Below, piece after piece: positions 8,578 to 16,859 of a stretch of 64,000 bases of DNA. Within the stretch, counting starts at the first letter, position 1. Each line of letters starts with the position of its first letter. Source of the stretch: Clostridium sp. UBA4108. Its GTDB lineage: Bacteria; Bacillota; Clostridia; Clostridiales; Clostridiaceae. The position numbers and the translations under genes were made by a program. The notes under the pieces are model-generated. The model ran no database searches. It was not told where the DNA came from and saw nothing but the letters and a program-made list of their open reading frames with translations. Location of the stretch: contig DFXM01000020.1 in assembly GCA_002381695.1 (NCBI GenBank), forward strand, positions 22,330 to 86,329, written 5' to 3'.

Positions 8578-9447
8578 ATGAGATTGAGAAGAACTATGCT
8601 TTTTATGCCAGGTAATAACCCTGGAATGCTTCAAAATGCAGGAATTTTGGGCGCAGATTCCATAATTCTAGATTTAGAAGATGCAGTTAGTCTTACAGAA
8701 AAGGATAGCGCTAGGATATTAGTAAGAGAAGCTATAAAAAATATAGATTATAGTAATGTAGAGGTAGTAGTTAGAGTTAATCCGCTTACTACCGAATTTG
8801 CACGTGAAGATATAGATGTGATTGCTAGGGTTAAACCGGATACATTAATGATTCCAAAAGCAACAGAGGAAGAGCTTATAGAGATTCACTCTATGTTAGA
8901 TAAAATAGAAGCTGAAGAAGGCTTTAAAAAAGATAGTATAAAGTTAATACCCTTGGTAGAAAGTGCTTATGGTGTGGAAAATGTGTATAACATAATAAAG
9001 TCGTCTAAGAGAATTGTGGGTATTTTATTAGGTGGAGAAGATTTAACCTCAGATTTGGGAATTAAAAGGACTAAAGTTGGAGAGGAAATCTTCTATGCAA
9101 GAAATAAGGTGGCTGTAGCTTGCAGAGCAATGAAGGTAGATGCTATAGATACACCATTTACGGATACTAATGATTTTGAAGGCTTAGAAGCTGACACAAG
9201 AAAGGCTAAATCTCTTGGAATGACAGGTAAAGCATCAATTAATCCGAGACAGATAGACACTATACACTCAGTATATGCACCAACTAATGCAGAGATAGTA
9301 CACGCACAGAGAGTTTTAGATGCTATGGAGCAAGCTAAAATCGAAGGTAAGGGAGTATTTTCTCTTGATGGTAAAATGGTGGATGCACCTATTATTAATA
9401 GAGCTAGAACTACCATAGACCTTGCTAGAATATTAGGACTTGTTTAA
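8578..9447 (+). CDS. citE: Citramalyl/citryl-ACP lyase beta subunit CitE
   Basis: Beta subunit that cleaves the acyl-ACP intermediate, a TIM-barrel aldolase of the CitE/HpcH family (289 residues). The N-terminus LRRTMLFMPGNNPGML and LDLEDAV, the metal/acid residues in LVESAYGVEN and GGEDLTSDLG, and KASINPRQI are all present. ATG 8578 follows AGGAGGGG. With the adjacent CitD and CitF it forms a complete three-subunit lyase. Citramalyl specificity is inferred from its place in the methylaspartate pathway. Confidence 0.9.
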   Translation: MRLRRTMLFMPGNNPGMLQNAGILGADSIILDLEDAVSLTEKDSARILVREAIKNIDYSNVEVVVRVNPLTTEFAREDIDVIARVKPDTLMIPKATEEELIEIHSMLDKIEAEEGFKKDSIKLIPLVESAYGVENVYNIIKSSKRIVGILLGGEDLTSDLGIKRTKVGEEIFYARNKVAVACRAMKVDAIDTPFTDTNDFEGLEADTRKAKSLGMTGKASINPRQIDTIHSVYAPTNAEIVHAQRVLDAMEQAKIEGKGVFSLDGKMVDAPIINRARTTIDLARILGLV

Positions 9448-9471
9448 TAAGGTGATTTTGAGGTGATAAAG

Positions 9472-11010
9472 ATGAAAAATGTATTAGGAAGAGAAATCCC
9501 AGATTATATAGAGGGGTATGGTAAGGTAAAGCCATTTGACGGAGCTTTTGCTCATATGGAACCACAAAAGAAAGCTCAAGTTAGATTAAAACCTATTTCT
9601 CCACAGGAGAAAAAACTTGTGAACTCTATTTCAGATATATTAGATAGAATAAAACTTAAAGATGGTATGTGTATATCCTTTCATCATCATTTAAGGAATG
9701 GTGACTATGTACTTAATATGGTTGTTGAGGAGATTTATAAAAGAGGGATTAAGGATTTATCTATAGCGGCCAGCTCAATTTTCCCAACTCATGCACCAAT
9801 AGTTAAGTATATAGAGAATGGAGCAATTACAAGATTATATGCTAACTATATATCAGGACCAGTAGCAAAGGCTATCTCTGAAGGAAAATTAAAAAATCCT
9901 GCTATAATGCATACTCATGGAGGAAGAGCTAGAGCTATTGAAAGTGGAGATTTGCATATAGACGTAGCTTTTATTGCTGCTCCATGTTGCGATAGTTATG
10001 GAAATATAAATGGACTTTATGGTAAATCAGCTTGTGGTGCACTAGGATATGCAGTATCTGATGCAGAATTTGCAGATACTGTGGTAGCTATTACTGATAA
10101 TTTAGTACCATATCCAAACTGTCCTATAGAAATAAGCCAAGTGTATGTAGATTATGTAGTTAAAGTAGATTCCATAGGAGATCCAGCCGGAATAGTTTCT
10201 GGAACTACACAAATTACTAAGGATCCAATAGGACTTAAAATAGCAAAAGATGCATTAAAGGTTATGACAGCTTCAGGGCTTGTTAAAGAAGAAATGTCTT
10301 TCCAAACAGGTGCAGGTGGAATATCTCTAGCTGTAGCAGCTGAATTAAGAGAATTAATGAAGCAACAAAATATAAAGGGAAGCTTTGCATCAGGTGGAAT
10401 AACAGGATATATTGTGGATATGTTTAGAGAAGGGCTATTCCAAAATCTATTTGATGTACAATGTTTTGATTTAAAAGCAGTAGAGTCTTATGCGTCTACT
10501 CATAAACACATGAGGATGTCAGCATCTATGTATGGAAATCCTCATAATAAGGGTGCAGTTGTAAATAACTTAGATATAGTTATATTAGGAGCTACAGAAA
10601 TAGATACTGATTTTAATGTAAATGTAACTACAGGTTCAGATGGAACTATAATGGGAGGCTCAGGTGGACATAGTGATACAGCGGCGGGAGCTAAACTTAC
10701 TATAATAGTAACTAAACTTACAAAGGCTAGACTTCCAATTATAAAGGATAAGTTAACCACAGTAACTACACCTGGTGAAACTATAGATGTAATAGTAACA
10801 GAGCGAGGTATAGCAGTGAATCCAAGAAGAAAAGATTTAATAGAAGTATTAAAAGCAGCAAAGTTAAATGTTTTAACAATAGAAGAATTGAAAGAGATTG
10901 CTGAAAAAATGACAGGAATTCCGAAAGCTATAGAACTATCTGATGAAGTAGTAGCAGTGGTAGAATATAGAGATGGGACAGTAATTGATGTTGTTAGAAG
11001 AACAATGTAG
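9472..11010 (+). CDS. citF: Citramalate/citrate lyase alpha subunit (CoA/ACP transferase) CitF
   Basis: Alpha subunit that swaps the acetyl group on the ACP for the substrate, forming the acyl-ACP thioester. The 512-residue protein has the family features FHHHLRNGDY, GGRARAIESGD and the late segment TTPGETIDVIVTERGIAVNP. ATG 9472 is chosen with AGGTG 6 nt upstream; GTG 9463 in the same frame is also possible, with its own AAGGTGA site. It is the last gene of the hydratase-lyase operon and ends before a terminator. Confidence 0.9.
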   Translation: MKNVLGREIPDYIEGYGKVKPFDGAFAHMEPQKKAQVRLKPISPQEKKLVNSISDILDRIKLKDGMCISFHHHLRNGDYVLNMVVEEIYKRGIKDLSIAASSIFPTHAPIVKYIENGAITRLYANYISGPVAKAISEGKLKNPAIMHTHGGRARAIESGDLHIDVAFIAAPCCDSYGNINGLYGKSACGALGYAVSDAEFADTVVAITDNLVPYPNCPIEISQVYVDYVVKVDSIGDPAGIVSGTTQITKDPIGLKIAKDALKVMTASGLVKEEMSFQTGAGGISLAVAAELRELMKQQNIKGSFASGGITGYIVDMFREGLFQNLFDVQCFDLKAVESYASTHKHMRMSASMYGNPHNKGAVVNNLDIVILGATEIDTDFNVNVTTGSDGTIMGGSGGHSDTAAGAKLTIIVTKLTKARLPIIKDKLTTVTTPGETIDVIVTERGIAVNPRRKDLIEVLKAAKLNVLTIEELKEIAEKMTGIPKAIELSDEVVAVVEYRDGTVIDVVRRTM

Positions 11011-11025
11011 ATATTGTTGAGGAAT

Positions 11026-11063
11026 AGGAATATACAAATTCTTTATTTGTATATTCCTTTTTG
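11026..11063 (+). terminator. Terminator after citF
   Basis: A perfect 14-bp stem (AGGAATATACAAAT with ATTTGTATATTCCT) with a 5-nt loop runs into TTTTTG. It ends the hydratase-lyase operon. Confidence 0.9.
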
Positions 11064-11083
11064 AATTATATAAGAAAATTGGG

Positions 11084-11269
11084 CTAATGGTTATTATTGT
11101 TATTACTATTATTTTTGCTTTTTTTGCTAGCAATCCAGAACGCCAATATAACTAAAGGGATAAATATAAACCAAGGAATGTTAATCGTGCTTTGGGTTAT
11201 AAATGCAAGTAAAATTAGAAATACTACACCAAGAATACAGTACAAACAACCTCTTCCGAAAGTTTCCAT
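11084..11269 (-). CDS. Small two-helix membrane protein, unknown
   Basis: A 61-residue protein with two hydrophobic segments (roughly residues 10-27 and 33-47), a short turn between them containing NIPW, and a lysine/asparagine-rich tail (KKSKNN then an Asn run). ATG 11269 lies behind a GGAGGG site on the minus strand; the upstream TTG at 11290 overlaps that site. The family is not recognised. The strong ribosome site and clean membrane topology favour a real gene over the overlapping plus-strand frame. It runs convergently against citF. Confidence 0.55.
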   Translation of the reverse strand: METFGRGCLYCILGVVFLILLAFITQSTINIPWFIFIPLVILAFWIASKKSKNNSNNNNNH

Positions 11270-11621
11270 TATATCTCTACCCTCCAACAAAATACTATTA
11301 ATATTATTTTATAATATTTAAACATTATAGTGAATAAGTAGTAAAAATACTATTAATTTACATAAAGTGATATGTTTATCATATATTTAAAGTTATATAA
11401 TACGTAATAAATAAAAATATTGATGAGAGTTTCAAGGAGTTTTTTCATATAATTTTATTAAATTAATATGAAGAAAAAACATGATAAAAAAATAGAAATG
11501 AAATTCAATAAACAACAAAAAATAACAAACAATTCATTGTATAATAAACACAAATTAAAATATTTTTTGATTTTATGAAATTAATTAGCTATCTAGTTCT
11601 ATTTTGGACCCCATCATATTA

Positions 11622-11656
11622 GGCCACTTGTTTATAAAGCAGGTGGTCTTTTATAT
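11622..11656 (+). terminator. Orphan terminator-like hairpin upstream of citC
   Basis: GGCCACTTGT pairs with GCAGGTGGTC (including G-U pairs) over a 7-nt loop and is followed by TTTTATATT. No gene ends just upstream, so it may terminate a short untranslated transcript or insulate the citC promoter. Confidence 0.6.
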
Positions 11657-11666
11657 TCAATTCATT

Positions 11667-11699
11667 ATTCTTTAATAAACTCTTAAAGAATTGTATAAT
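11667..11699 (+). promoter_or_regulatory. citC promoter with overlapping inverted repeat
   Basis: TTAATA (11672-11677) and TATAAT (11694-11699) are spaced 16 bp apart. A perfect 9-bp inverted repeat ATTCTTTAA-N7-TTAAAGAAT (11667-11691) covers the -35 box and most of the spacer, a classic repressor-site position. Its half sites differ from the GntR candidates at 942-973. Confidence 0.5.
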
Positions 11700-11746
11700 T
11701 ATATAGAGTACAATATGTTAGTTAAGTATATTGAATTGGAGGGTTA

Positions 11747-12796
11747 ATGAAAATGTATAACCTTAATATAGAAAGAATTAATTTAAATAATAAAGATGCA
11801 GTATCAGAAGTAAAAACTTTTTTAGAGAAATCTGGACTTGGACTAGATAAAGATGTAGATTATACTCTAGTTGCAAGAGAGGGTGAAGAGATAAAAGGGA
11901 CTTGCTCTAAGGCTAAGAATGTTTTAAAATGTTTTGCAGTGTCTGAAGAACTAAGAGGTGAAGGTGTAACAGCAAAACTAATAAATTATTTAAATGATAG
12001 ATTATTTGAGGAAGAAATATATCACAGCTTTATTTTTACAAAACCACAGAATATAGATATCTTTAAAGGTGTTGGATATACACTTATATCTGAAAGTTAT
12101 AAGGTAGCTCTTTTAGAAAATGGAATTTATAACATAAGTTCATACATAAATAAACTAAAGAAGCAATATAGTTTAATGGAAAATAAAAAAAGAGGATCTA
12201 TTGTAATGAATTGTAATCCATTAACACTAGGACATCTTTATCTCATAGAAGAAGCAGCAAAACAATGTGAGGAACTCTTAATATTTATTGTAGAAGAAAA
12301 TAAGTCCTTATTTCCTTTTGAGGATAGATATGAATTAGTTAAAAGAGGAACAGAGCATATTACTAATGTGAAAGTAATAAAAGGAGGGGAGTATATTATT
12401 TCTTCAGCTACCTTCCCATCATATTTCCTAAGAGAAAAGAGTGATGTGCTGACTGCATATACTTCATTAGATGTAACTATATTTGGAGAGTACTTCGTCA
12501 GTGGATTAAATATTAAAAGCAGATATGTAGGTGAAGAGCTATACTGTGAAGTAACTAATGCATATAATAATTCCCTTAAAGCTATATTACCAAAGTATGG
12601 AGTAGAAGTAGTTGAAATTAAAAGAAAAGAGCAGGATAGTATTCCTATAAGTGCATCTAGGGTTAGAGAATATATTAGAGAAAATAGTATGGAAAAAGTT
12701 TTAAATCTAGTACCTAAGGTGACCTATGACTTTTTAAATACACAGAAAGGCAAGGAGATAGTTGAAAAAATAAAAATAACTAATTCTCCACATTAA
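11747..12796 (+). CDS. citC: [Citrate/citramalate (pro-3S)-lyase] ligase CitC
   Basis: Acetyl-CoA-independent ligase that acetylates the ACP prosthetic group of the lyase with acetate and ATP, switching the enzyme on. The 349-residue protein has an N-terminal GNAT-like part (about residues 1-125, with AVSEELRGEGV) and a C-terminal nucleotidyltransferase part with the HxGH-type motif in NPLTLGHLYL (about residue 160) and the ISASRVREYI signature near residue 305. ATG 11747 sits close to GGAGGG; ATG 11753 has better spacing, so the first two residues are uncertain. citX follows 4 bp later. Having its own promoter separates activation from the lyase operon. Confidence 0.9.
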   Translation: MKMYNLNIERINLNNKDAVSEVKTFLEKSGLGLDKDVDYTLVAREGEEIKGTCSKAKNVLKCFAVSEELRGEGVTAKLINYLNDRLFEEEIYHSFIFTKPQNIDIFKGVGYTLISESYKVALLENGIYNISSYINKLKKQYSLMENKKRGSIVMNCNPLTLGHLYLIEEAAKQCEELLIFIVEENKSLFPFEDRYELVKRGTEHITNVKVIKGGEYIISSATFPSYFLREKSDVLTAYTSLDVTIFGEYFVSGLNIKSRYVGEELYCEVTNAYNNSLKAILPKYGVEVVEIKRKEQDSIPISASRVREYIRENSMEKVLNLVPKVTYDFLNTQKGKEIVEKIKITNSPH

Positions 12797-12800
12797 TAAG

Positions 12801-13325
12801 ATGATGAATAATGAAGAAAATATGATTTTCAATAAACTATTAGAGGATAGAGAACAGAGAGTAGTTACTATAGAGGAAATGCTAAGGACCTACAAAGGTA
12901 CGGCAATATGCATAAGGGCTAATTATCCAGGGCTATATAAAAATAATAAATACACAAAAGCTATTGTAGAAACTATGAAAGATGAGTGTGAGAAGATATT
13001 TAAAAAGAATATAGGTTATAAGCTTTCTCAAGAGACCTATGAAGGAAGCATAGTGCTTATGAGTATTAAAGATAGCTTAAGAAATGTGAAATTACAATGC
13101 ATAAGCATAGAGGAAAACCATCCATTGGGAAGATTAATAGATATAGATGTATATGGAGAAGATCTTGAAACTATAAATAGGGAACAGCTAGGATTCAATA
13201 AAAGAAGCTGTTATATATGTAACGATTATGCACATAACTGTGTTAGAAGTAAGAAACACTCTATGGAGGATATAAAGAGATATATAGAAGAGATAGTTGA
13301 CAATTACATTGAGGGTACGAAATAA
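12801..13325 (+). CDS. citX: Holo-ACP synthase CitX (apo-lyase phosphoribosyl-dephospho-CoA transferase)
   Basis: Transfers the phosphoribosyl-dephospho-CoA group to CitD to make holo-lyase. The 174-residue protein has the family motifs GRLIDIDVYG (about residue 112) and the cysteine/arginine-rich CYICNDYAHNCVRSKKHS. It follows citC by 4 bp with no good ribosome site, so translational coupling is likely. Its usual partner CitG, which makes the prosthetic-group precursor, is not encoded nearby. Confidence 0.85.
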   Translation: MMNNEENMIFNKLLEDREQRVVTIEEMLRTYKGTAICIRANYPGLYKNNKYTKAIVETMKDECEKIFKKNIGYKLSQETYEGSIVLMSIKDSLRNVKLQCISIEENHPLGRLIDIDVYGEDLETINREQLGFNKRSCYICNDYAHNCVRSKKHSMEDIKRYIEEIVDNYIEGTK

Positions 13326-13424
13326 ATGTATAATGTGAAATAGATTAAAGGTATTAACTTAACATTATATTCTTAATTTCCTCAAAATTTATTACAAAAT
13401 AATTAAAATTTAAGATAGCAAGAT

Positions 13425-13448
13425 AAACTTTCAAAATTTAATAGCGTA
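13425..13448 (+). promoter_or_regulatory. Candidate ECF-type autoregulatory promoter
   Basis: AAAC (13425-13428) and CGTA (13445-13448) are separated by exactly 16 nt, matching the AAC-N16-CGTA form recognised by ECF sigma factors such as Bacillus SigW. It lies 27 bp before the ECF sigma gene, as expected for self-activation. Recognition by this sigma factor is inferred. Confidence 0.55.
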
Positions 13449-13474
13449 TTATTATATAGAGAGAGGAGAAAATA

Positions 13475-14029
13475 ATGATTTCACAAAGTAATAATGTGAT
13501 AGAGGATGTAATACTTGTAGAAAAAGTGTTACAGGGGGATATTGAAAGCTTTGAGATACTTATAAAAAAATATGAACTTATGATAATAAGGTTTGCATAT
13601 GGGATGGTAAAAAATAAAGAAACCAGTGAAGATATCACACAAGAGGTTTTTATAACTATATATAATAAATTAGGAATGTATAATAAATCTTACAGTTTTT
13701 CTAATTGGATTTTACAAATAACCAGGAATAAATGTATAGATTATATGAGAAAGTATAATAAGGTACAAGAAAGTGATATAGATATAGCCTATGATGTTTC
13801 ATCTAAAGATATGGGACCACAAGAATTTACAGAATATCAAGAGGTGAAAGGAAAGGTTAATGAATATATAAAGACATTAAATGAACTAGATGCACAGATT
13901 CTTAATTTGAGATATTCAAAGGACTTAACTTTTAAAGATATAGGAGAAATTCTTTCTTTAACTGAAACTACGGCTAAAAGAAAATATTATAAAATTAGAG
14001 ATGGATTTAAAAGTTTTTATAATCAATAA
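13475..14029 (+). CDS. ECF-family RNA polymerase sigma factor
   Basis: A 184-residue sigma factor with only regions 2 and 4. Region 2 includes YELMIIRFAYGMVKN and the DITQEVFITIY helix (about residues 30-65). Region 4 is LRYSKDLTFKDIGEILSLTE followed by a recognition helix rich in Lys/Arg (about residues 140-175). It starts behind GAGAGGAGAA. The next gene, 13 bp downstream, is a zinc-finger anti-sigma, and the candidate ECF promoter just upstream suggests an autoregulated stress module. The inducing signal cannot be read from the sequence. Confidence 0.9.
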   Translation: MISQSNNVIEDVILVEKVLQGDIESFEILIKKYELMIIRFAYGMVKNKETSEDITQEVFITIYNKLGMYNKSYSFSNWILQITRNKCIDYMRKYNKVQESDIDIAYDVSSKDMGPQEFTEYQEVKGKVNEYIKTLNELDAQILNLRYSKDLTFKDIGEILSLTETTAKRKYYKIRDGFKSFYNQ

Positions 14030-14042
14030 GGAGGTGGATTAG

Positions 14043-15023
14043 ATGAGATGCGAACAGTGTAAAGATAGAATGTTTGAATATGTTGAAAATATGTTATCAG
14101 AAGAACAAGATAAAGAAATGAAAGCACATATTGAAGAATGCGAACAGTGTATGGAAGCATATAAAAGAGAGCTCATTGAAGCTGAGGCTTTTAAAGAAGT
14201 ATGTTCTTATGAAAATGTAGAATTTAATAGTTCTGTTGATAATATAATAAATTCTATTGATAAGAATAAATATAGAGATAATAAAAAGAATAGAAGATAT
14301 CCAAAAGTTTTTGCAATTGCAGCAGTCATTATGATAGGTCTAATTATAACTCCTATGGTTATAGATAGGATAAATAATAAAAAATCAGATTTTGCTATGG
14401 ATGGAGCAAAAAAAGAAGCTTCTGAAGAAAGATCACAAGTCAATAATAATGCAAAAACAGCTCAAATTCCAGAAACAGAGTTAGGTGACTCAATATATGG
14501 ATTAGATGGGACACAAGGATATGCTATGGAAATATATCAGGCTACCGAGGTTTCTATAGAAAAACAAATGCAATTTAATACACCATTTATAGCAACTCCT
14601 GATGGAAAGTATGAGGCTACTATTGAGGGAAAAGGAGAGACTGCGGTAGAAGAAGGCCAAGGAGTAATATATATAAAGAATAAAGTGGACGGTAAGATGA
14701 TAGAATATAAAATGTTAAGCACTGATGGCCAACAATCTCCATGTAGTATAAATTGGTATGATGATAGGAATCTTATGATTGTCCAAGGGAATGCACATGG
14801 AACATTGGTAAGAGGATTGGATATAATTACTCTTAATGCTGAAACCTCAGAACAGACTAAGATTTATTCTTTACCTACATCTGGAACACAAAGAATTAAA
14901 AGCGTTGAAAGAATTAAAAATGATTTGAAAATAAATTATGTAGAGTATGATGATATAATGAATGAGTATGAAGAAAAAGAAAAATTAGTAACAGATTACA
15001 AGTTAGGCAAGTTAATAGAATAA
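14043..15023 (+). CDS. Zinc-finger membrane anti-sigma factor
   Basis: A 326-residue partner of the preceding sigma factor. The N-terminus is a zf-HC2 anti-sigma domain with the HxxxCxxC zinc motif in AHIEECEQC (about residues 29-37) and an earlier CEQC. A single membrane helix follows near residues 95-112 (VFAIAAVIMIGLIITPMVI). The outer part, about 210 residues, has a low-complexity linker and then a beta-rich domain I do not recognise; it may be the sensor. Release of the sigma factor by regulated proteolysis is the usual mechanism but is not shown here. Confidence 0.85.
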   Translation: MRCEQCKDRMFEYVENMLSEEQDKEMKAHIEECEQCMEAYKRELIEAEAFKEVCSYENVEFNSSVDNIINSIDKNKYRDNKKNRRYPKVFAIAAVIMIGLIITPMVIDRINNKKSDFAMDGAKKEASEERSQVNNNAKTAQIPETELGDSIYGLDGTQGYAMEIYQATEVSIEKQMQFNTPFIATPDGKYEATIEGKGETAVEEGQGVIYIKNKVDGKMIEYKMLSTDGQQSPCSINWYDDRNLMIVQGNAHGTLVRGLDIITLNAETSEQTKIYSLPTSGTQRIKSVERIKNDLKINYVEYDDIMNEYEEKEKLVTDYKLGKLIE

Positions 15024-15039
15024 TAATTATTAATTATTT

Positions 15040-15088
15040 CTAAAATCCCTCTATTTTTACAAAATAGAGGGATTTTAGATTTTTTTTT
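15040..15088 (+). terminator. Terminator after the sigma/anti-sigma pair
   Basis: A perfect 18-bp stem (15040-15057 with 15061-15078, core CCCTCTATTTT) with a TAC loop is followed by a run of nine T residues. Confidence 0.95.
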
Positions 15089-15133
15089 GTGTTATAATTA
15101 AACTTATTAAATTGTCATATAGGTGGTGACAGG

Positions 15134-16411
15134 GTGAAAAAAGTAAACAAACATTATCAGAGAGCAATGAATTATTACTGTGATGGAAATTTAAATAAGG
15201 CCATGCTGTATTGTGATAAAGTATTAGCCGTAAATAGAGAACATTCTCCAACCCTAAATCTTAAGGGATTAATATGTTATATAAAAGGTGACTTGGAAAG
15301 TGCTCAGATGAATTGGAAAATAAATTATAAAATAAATGGAGATGGGGTATCAAAGAACTATTTAGAAGATAGTAAAAATGATAAGAATAAACTTTATTTA
15401 TATAGTCAAGGAGTATTATTTTTCAATGAAGTAAAAGTTAGAAAAGCATTAGAATGCTTCGTAGAATGTGAGAATTCTCATTTTAATAGTATTAATTTAT
15501 GGAGTTATATAGCTTTATCTTATATGAAGCTTGGAGACTATGACAATTGTATAAAATACATGGAACAGATTCTAAGTGTAGATAGGAATAATAGCATAGC
15601 CCTAGAGATAAACAAACAATTACAAGATATAAAAATAATCAAAAAACAGATACCTTGGAAAAGTATTAAAATTACTACTATAGTTTTAGTTATAGCTTTA
15701 ATATTATTTTCTACAAGTGTGTTTATTTACTCTAAGCGGAGTCATATAAGGAATATTTTTAGTACTAGGTCGCAGATAGAAAAAGTGGACGAGGAATCTA
15801 CAAATAATTCTAATTTCCAAGGAAATATTATTGGAAATTCAAAAGACGAAAGTGAAAAATATGAAGAAAATAATAATAGTAATGAGAAAAAGGCAGAGTT
15901 TAATAAGGAAGTTGTAACTGGTTTACTGAAAAATAAGAAATATGAGGAAATATATGACTATATAGAAACTGTGGATATTGAAGAGTTAAGTATTAATGAA
16001 AAAGTAGTTGTAGAGGATGCTAAAGTTGTAATTATGGAGGAAGGCGTAAATTATTTTTATGAGGAGGCTTCAAAGCTTATCCATGAAAATAACTATGATA
16101 AATCTTTAAATTTTCTAAAAAAGGCTTATAAATATAGTGAAAAAAGTTATTTAAAAGAACATATTTTATACATGTTAGGTTTTTCTAGTGAAAAAATAGG
16201 AGATATAGAAAATAGTAATAAATACTATGAGGAATATGCTAAAATTTATATAAAGGATGGGGTATATATAGAACAGTGCCTATATAATTTATCCATTAAC
16301 AATGAGAAGATAGATATAGATAAATCTAAGAAATATTCTAAAATACTTAAAGAAAATTTCGCAAAGTCCGAATTTAACAATACAAAGATAAAGGAGATAT
16401 TAAATAAATAG
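15134..16411 (+). CDS. TPR-repeat membrane protein, unknown role
   Basis: A 425-residue protein with tetratricopeptide-like repeats on both sides of a single membrane helix. Repeats lie at about residues 5-75 and 90-160 (for example YCDGNLNKAMLYCDKVL). The helix is near residues 180-202 (ITTIVLVIALILFSTSVFIYS), followed by an acidic, asparagine-rich linker (residues 215-260) and a second TPR-like array (about 265-420). It starts at GTG 15134. A TATAAT box at 15093-15098 suggests its own promoter. A scaffold that links cytoplasmic and outer faces is plausible, but no function can be assigned. Confidence 0.7.
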   Translation: MKKVNKHYQRAMNYYCDGNLNKAMLYCDKVLAVNREHSPTLNLKGLICYIKGDLESAQMNWKINYKINGDGVSKNYLEDSKNDKNKLYLYSQGVLFFNEVKVRKALECFVECENSHFNSINLWSYIALSYMKLGDYDNCIKYMEQILSVDRNNSIALEINKQLQDIKIIKKQIPWKSIKITTIVLVIALILFSTSVFIYSKRSHIRNIFSTRSQIEKVDEESTNNSNFQGNIIGNSKDESEKYEENNNSNEKKAEFNKEVVTGLLKNKKYEEIYDYIETVDIEELSINEKVVVEDAKVVIMEEGVNYFYEEASKLIHENNYDKSLNFLKKAYKYSEKSYLKEHILYMLGFSSEKIGDIENSNKYYEEYAKIYIKDGVYIEQCLYNLSINNEKIDIDKSKKYSKILKENFAKSEFNNTKIKEILNK

Positions 16412-16481
16412 TATTTTAGACATTAAAAATAAACTAGTATATAATTAGTTATTTTTACATGTCTTATATGGAGGTATAAAA

Positions 16482-16796
16482 ATGTTAGAGTTAAAGGGCA
16501 ACGTTTTTCATGAGGCAATTAAGAATAATACTAAGCCAGTATTAGTAAATTTTGGGGCAGCATGGTGTGGACCTTGTAAGATGTTGGAACCAATTTATGA
16601 TGAGCTTTCTAAAGAAATGAATGAAAGTTTTGTCTTTGTGAAAGTAAATGTAGATGAGAATCTAAATTTGGTAAGACAACATAATATAGCAAATATACCA
16701 ACCATAATAATTTATGAGAATGGAAAAATAATAGATATTATAATTGGATTTAAAGAAAAAGAAGAATTACGAAGATTATTAAATAAATACATTTAA
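16482..16796 (+). CDS. trxA: Thioredoxin
   Basis: A 104-residue single-domain thioredoxin with the redox motif WCGPC in NFGAAWCGPCKMLEP (about residues 28-32) and the cis-proline loop IANIPTIIIYENG. It acts as a cytoplasmic dithiol reductant. It lies 70 bp after the TPR gene and ends in a strong terminator, so the two may share a transcript. In Stickland-type metabolism thioredoxins also feed electrons to selenoprotein reductases, but nothing here ties this copy to that role. Confidence 0.9.
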   Translation: MLELKGNVFHEAIKNNTKPVLVNFGAAWCGPCKMLEPIYDELSKEMNESFVFVKVNVDENLNLVRQHNIANIPTIIIYENGKIIDIIIGFKEKEELRRLLNKYI

Positions 16797-16841
16797 CATA
16801 AAACAAACAGATGCCACAGCATCTGTTTGTTTTATGTTTAA
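16792..16841. terminator. Bidirectional terminator between trxA and the minus-strand peptide gene
   Basis: A near-perfect 21-22-bp stem (core ACAAACAGATGC with GCATCTGTTTGT) and a 4-nt loop has A-rich and T-rich flanks on both sides, so it can stop transcription from either strand. Confidence 0.9.
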
Positions 16842-16859
16842 ATGTATAGCAAATGAATA

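Larger units (their letters stand above)
11270..11746. other. Intergenic region between the small membrane gene and citC
   Basis: About 480 bp of very AT-rich DNA. It holds the ribosome site of the minus-strand small gene, an imperfect hairpin near 11444-11481, a terminator-like stem at 11622-11655 with no obvious gene before it, and the citC promoter. No further coding frame is convincing. Confidence 0.5.

Noticed and set aside
11097..11321. Plus-strand open frame of 74 codons overlapping the small minus-strand gene
   Set aside because: It has no ribosome site and unusual composition, while the minus-strand frame has GGAGGG and a clear two-helix membrane topology.
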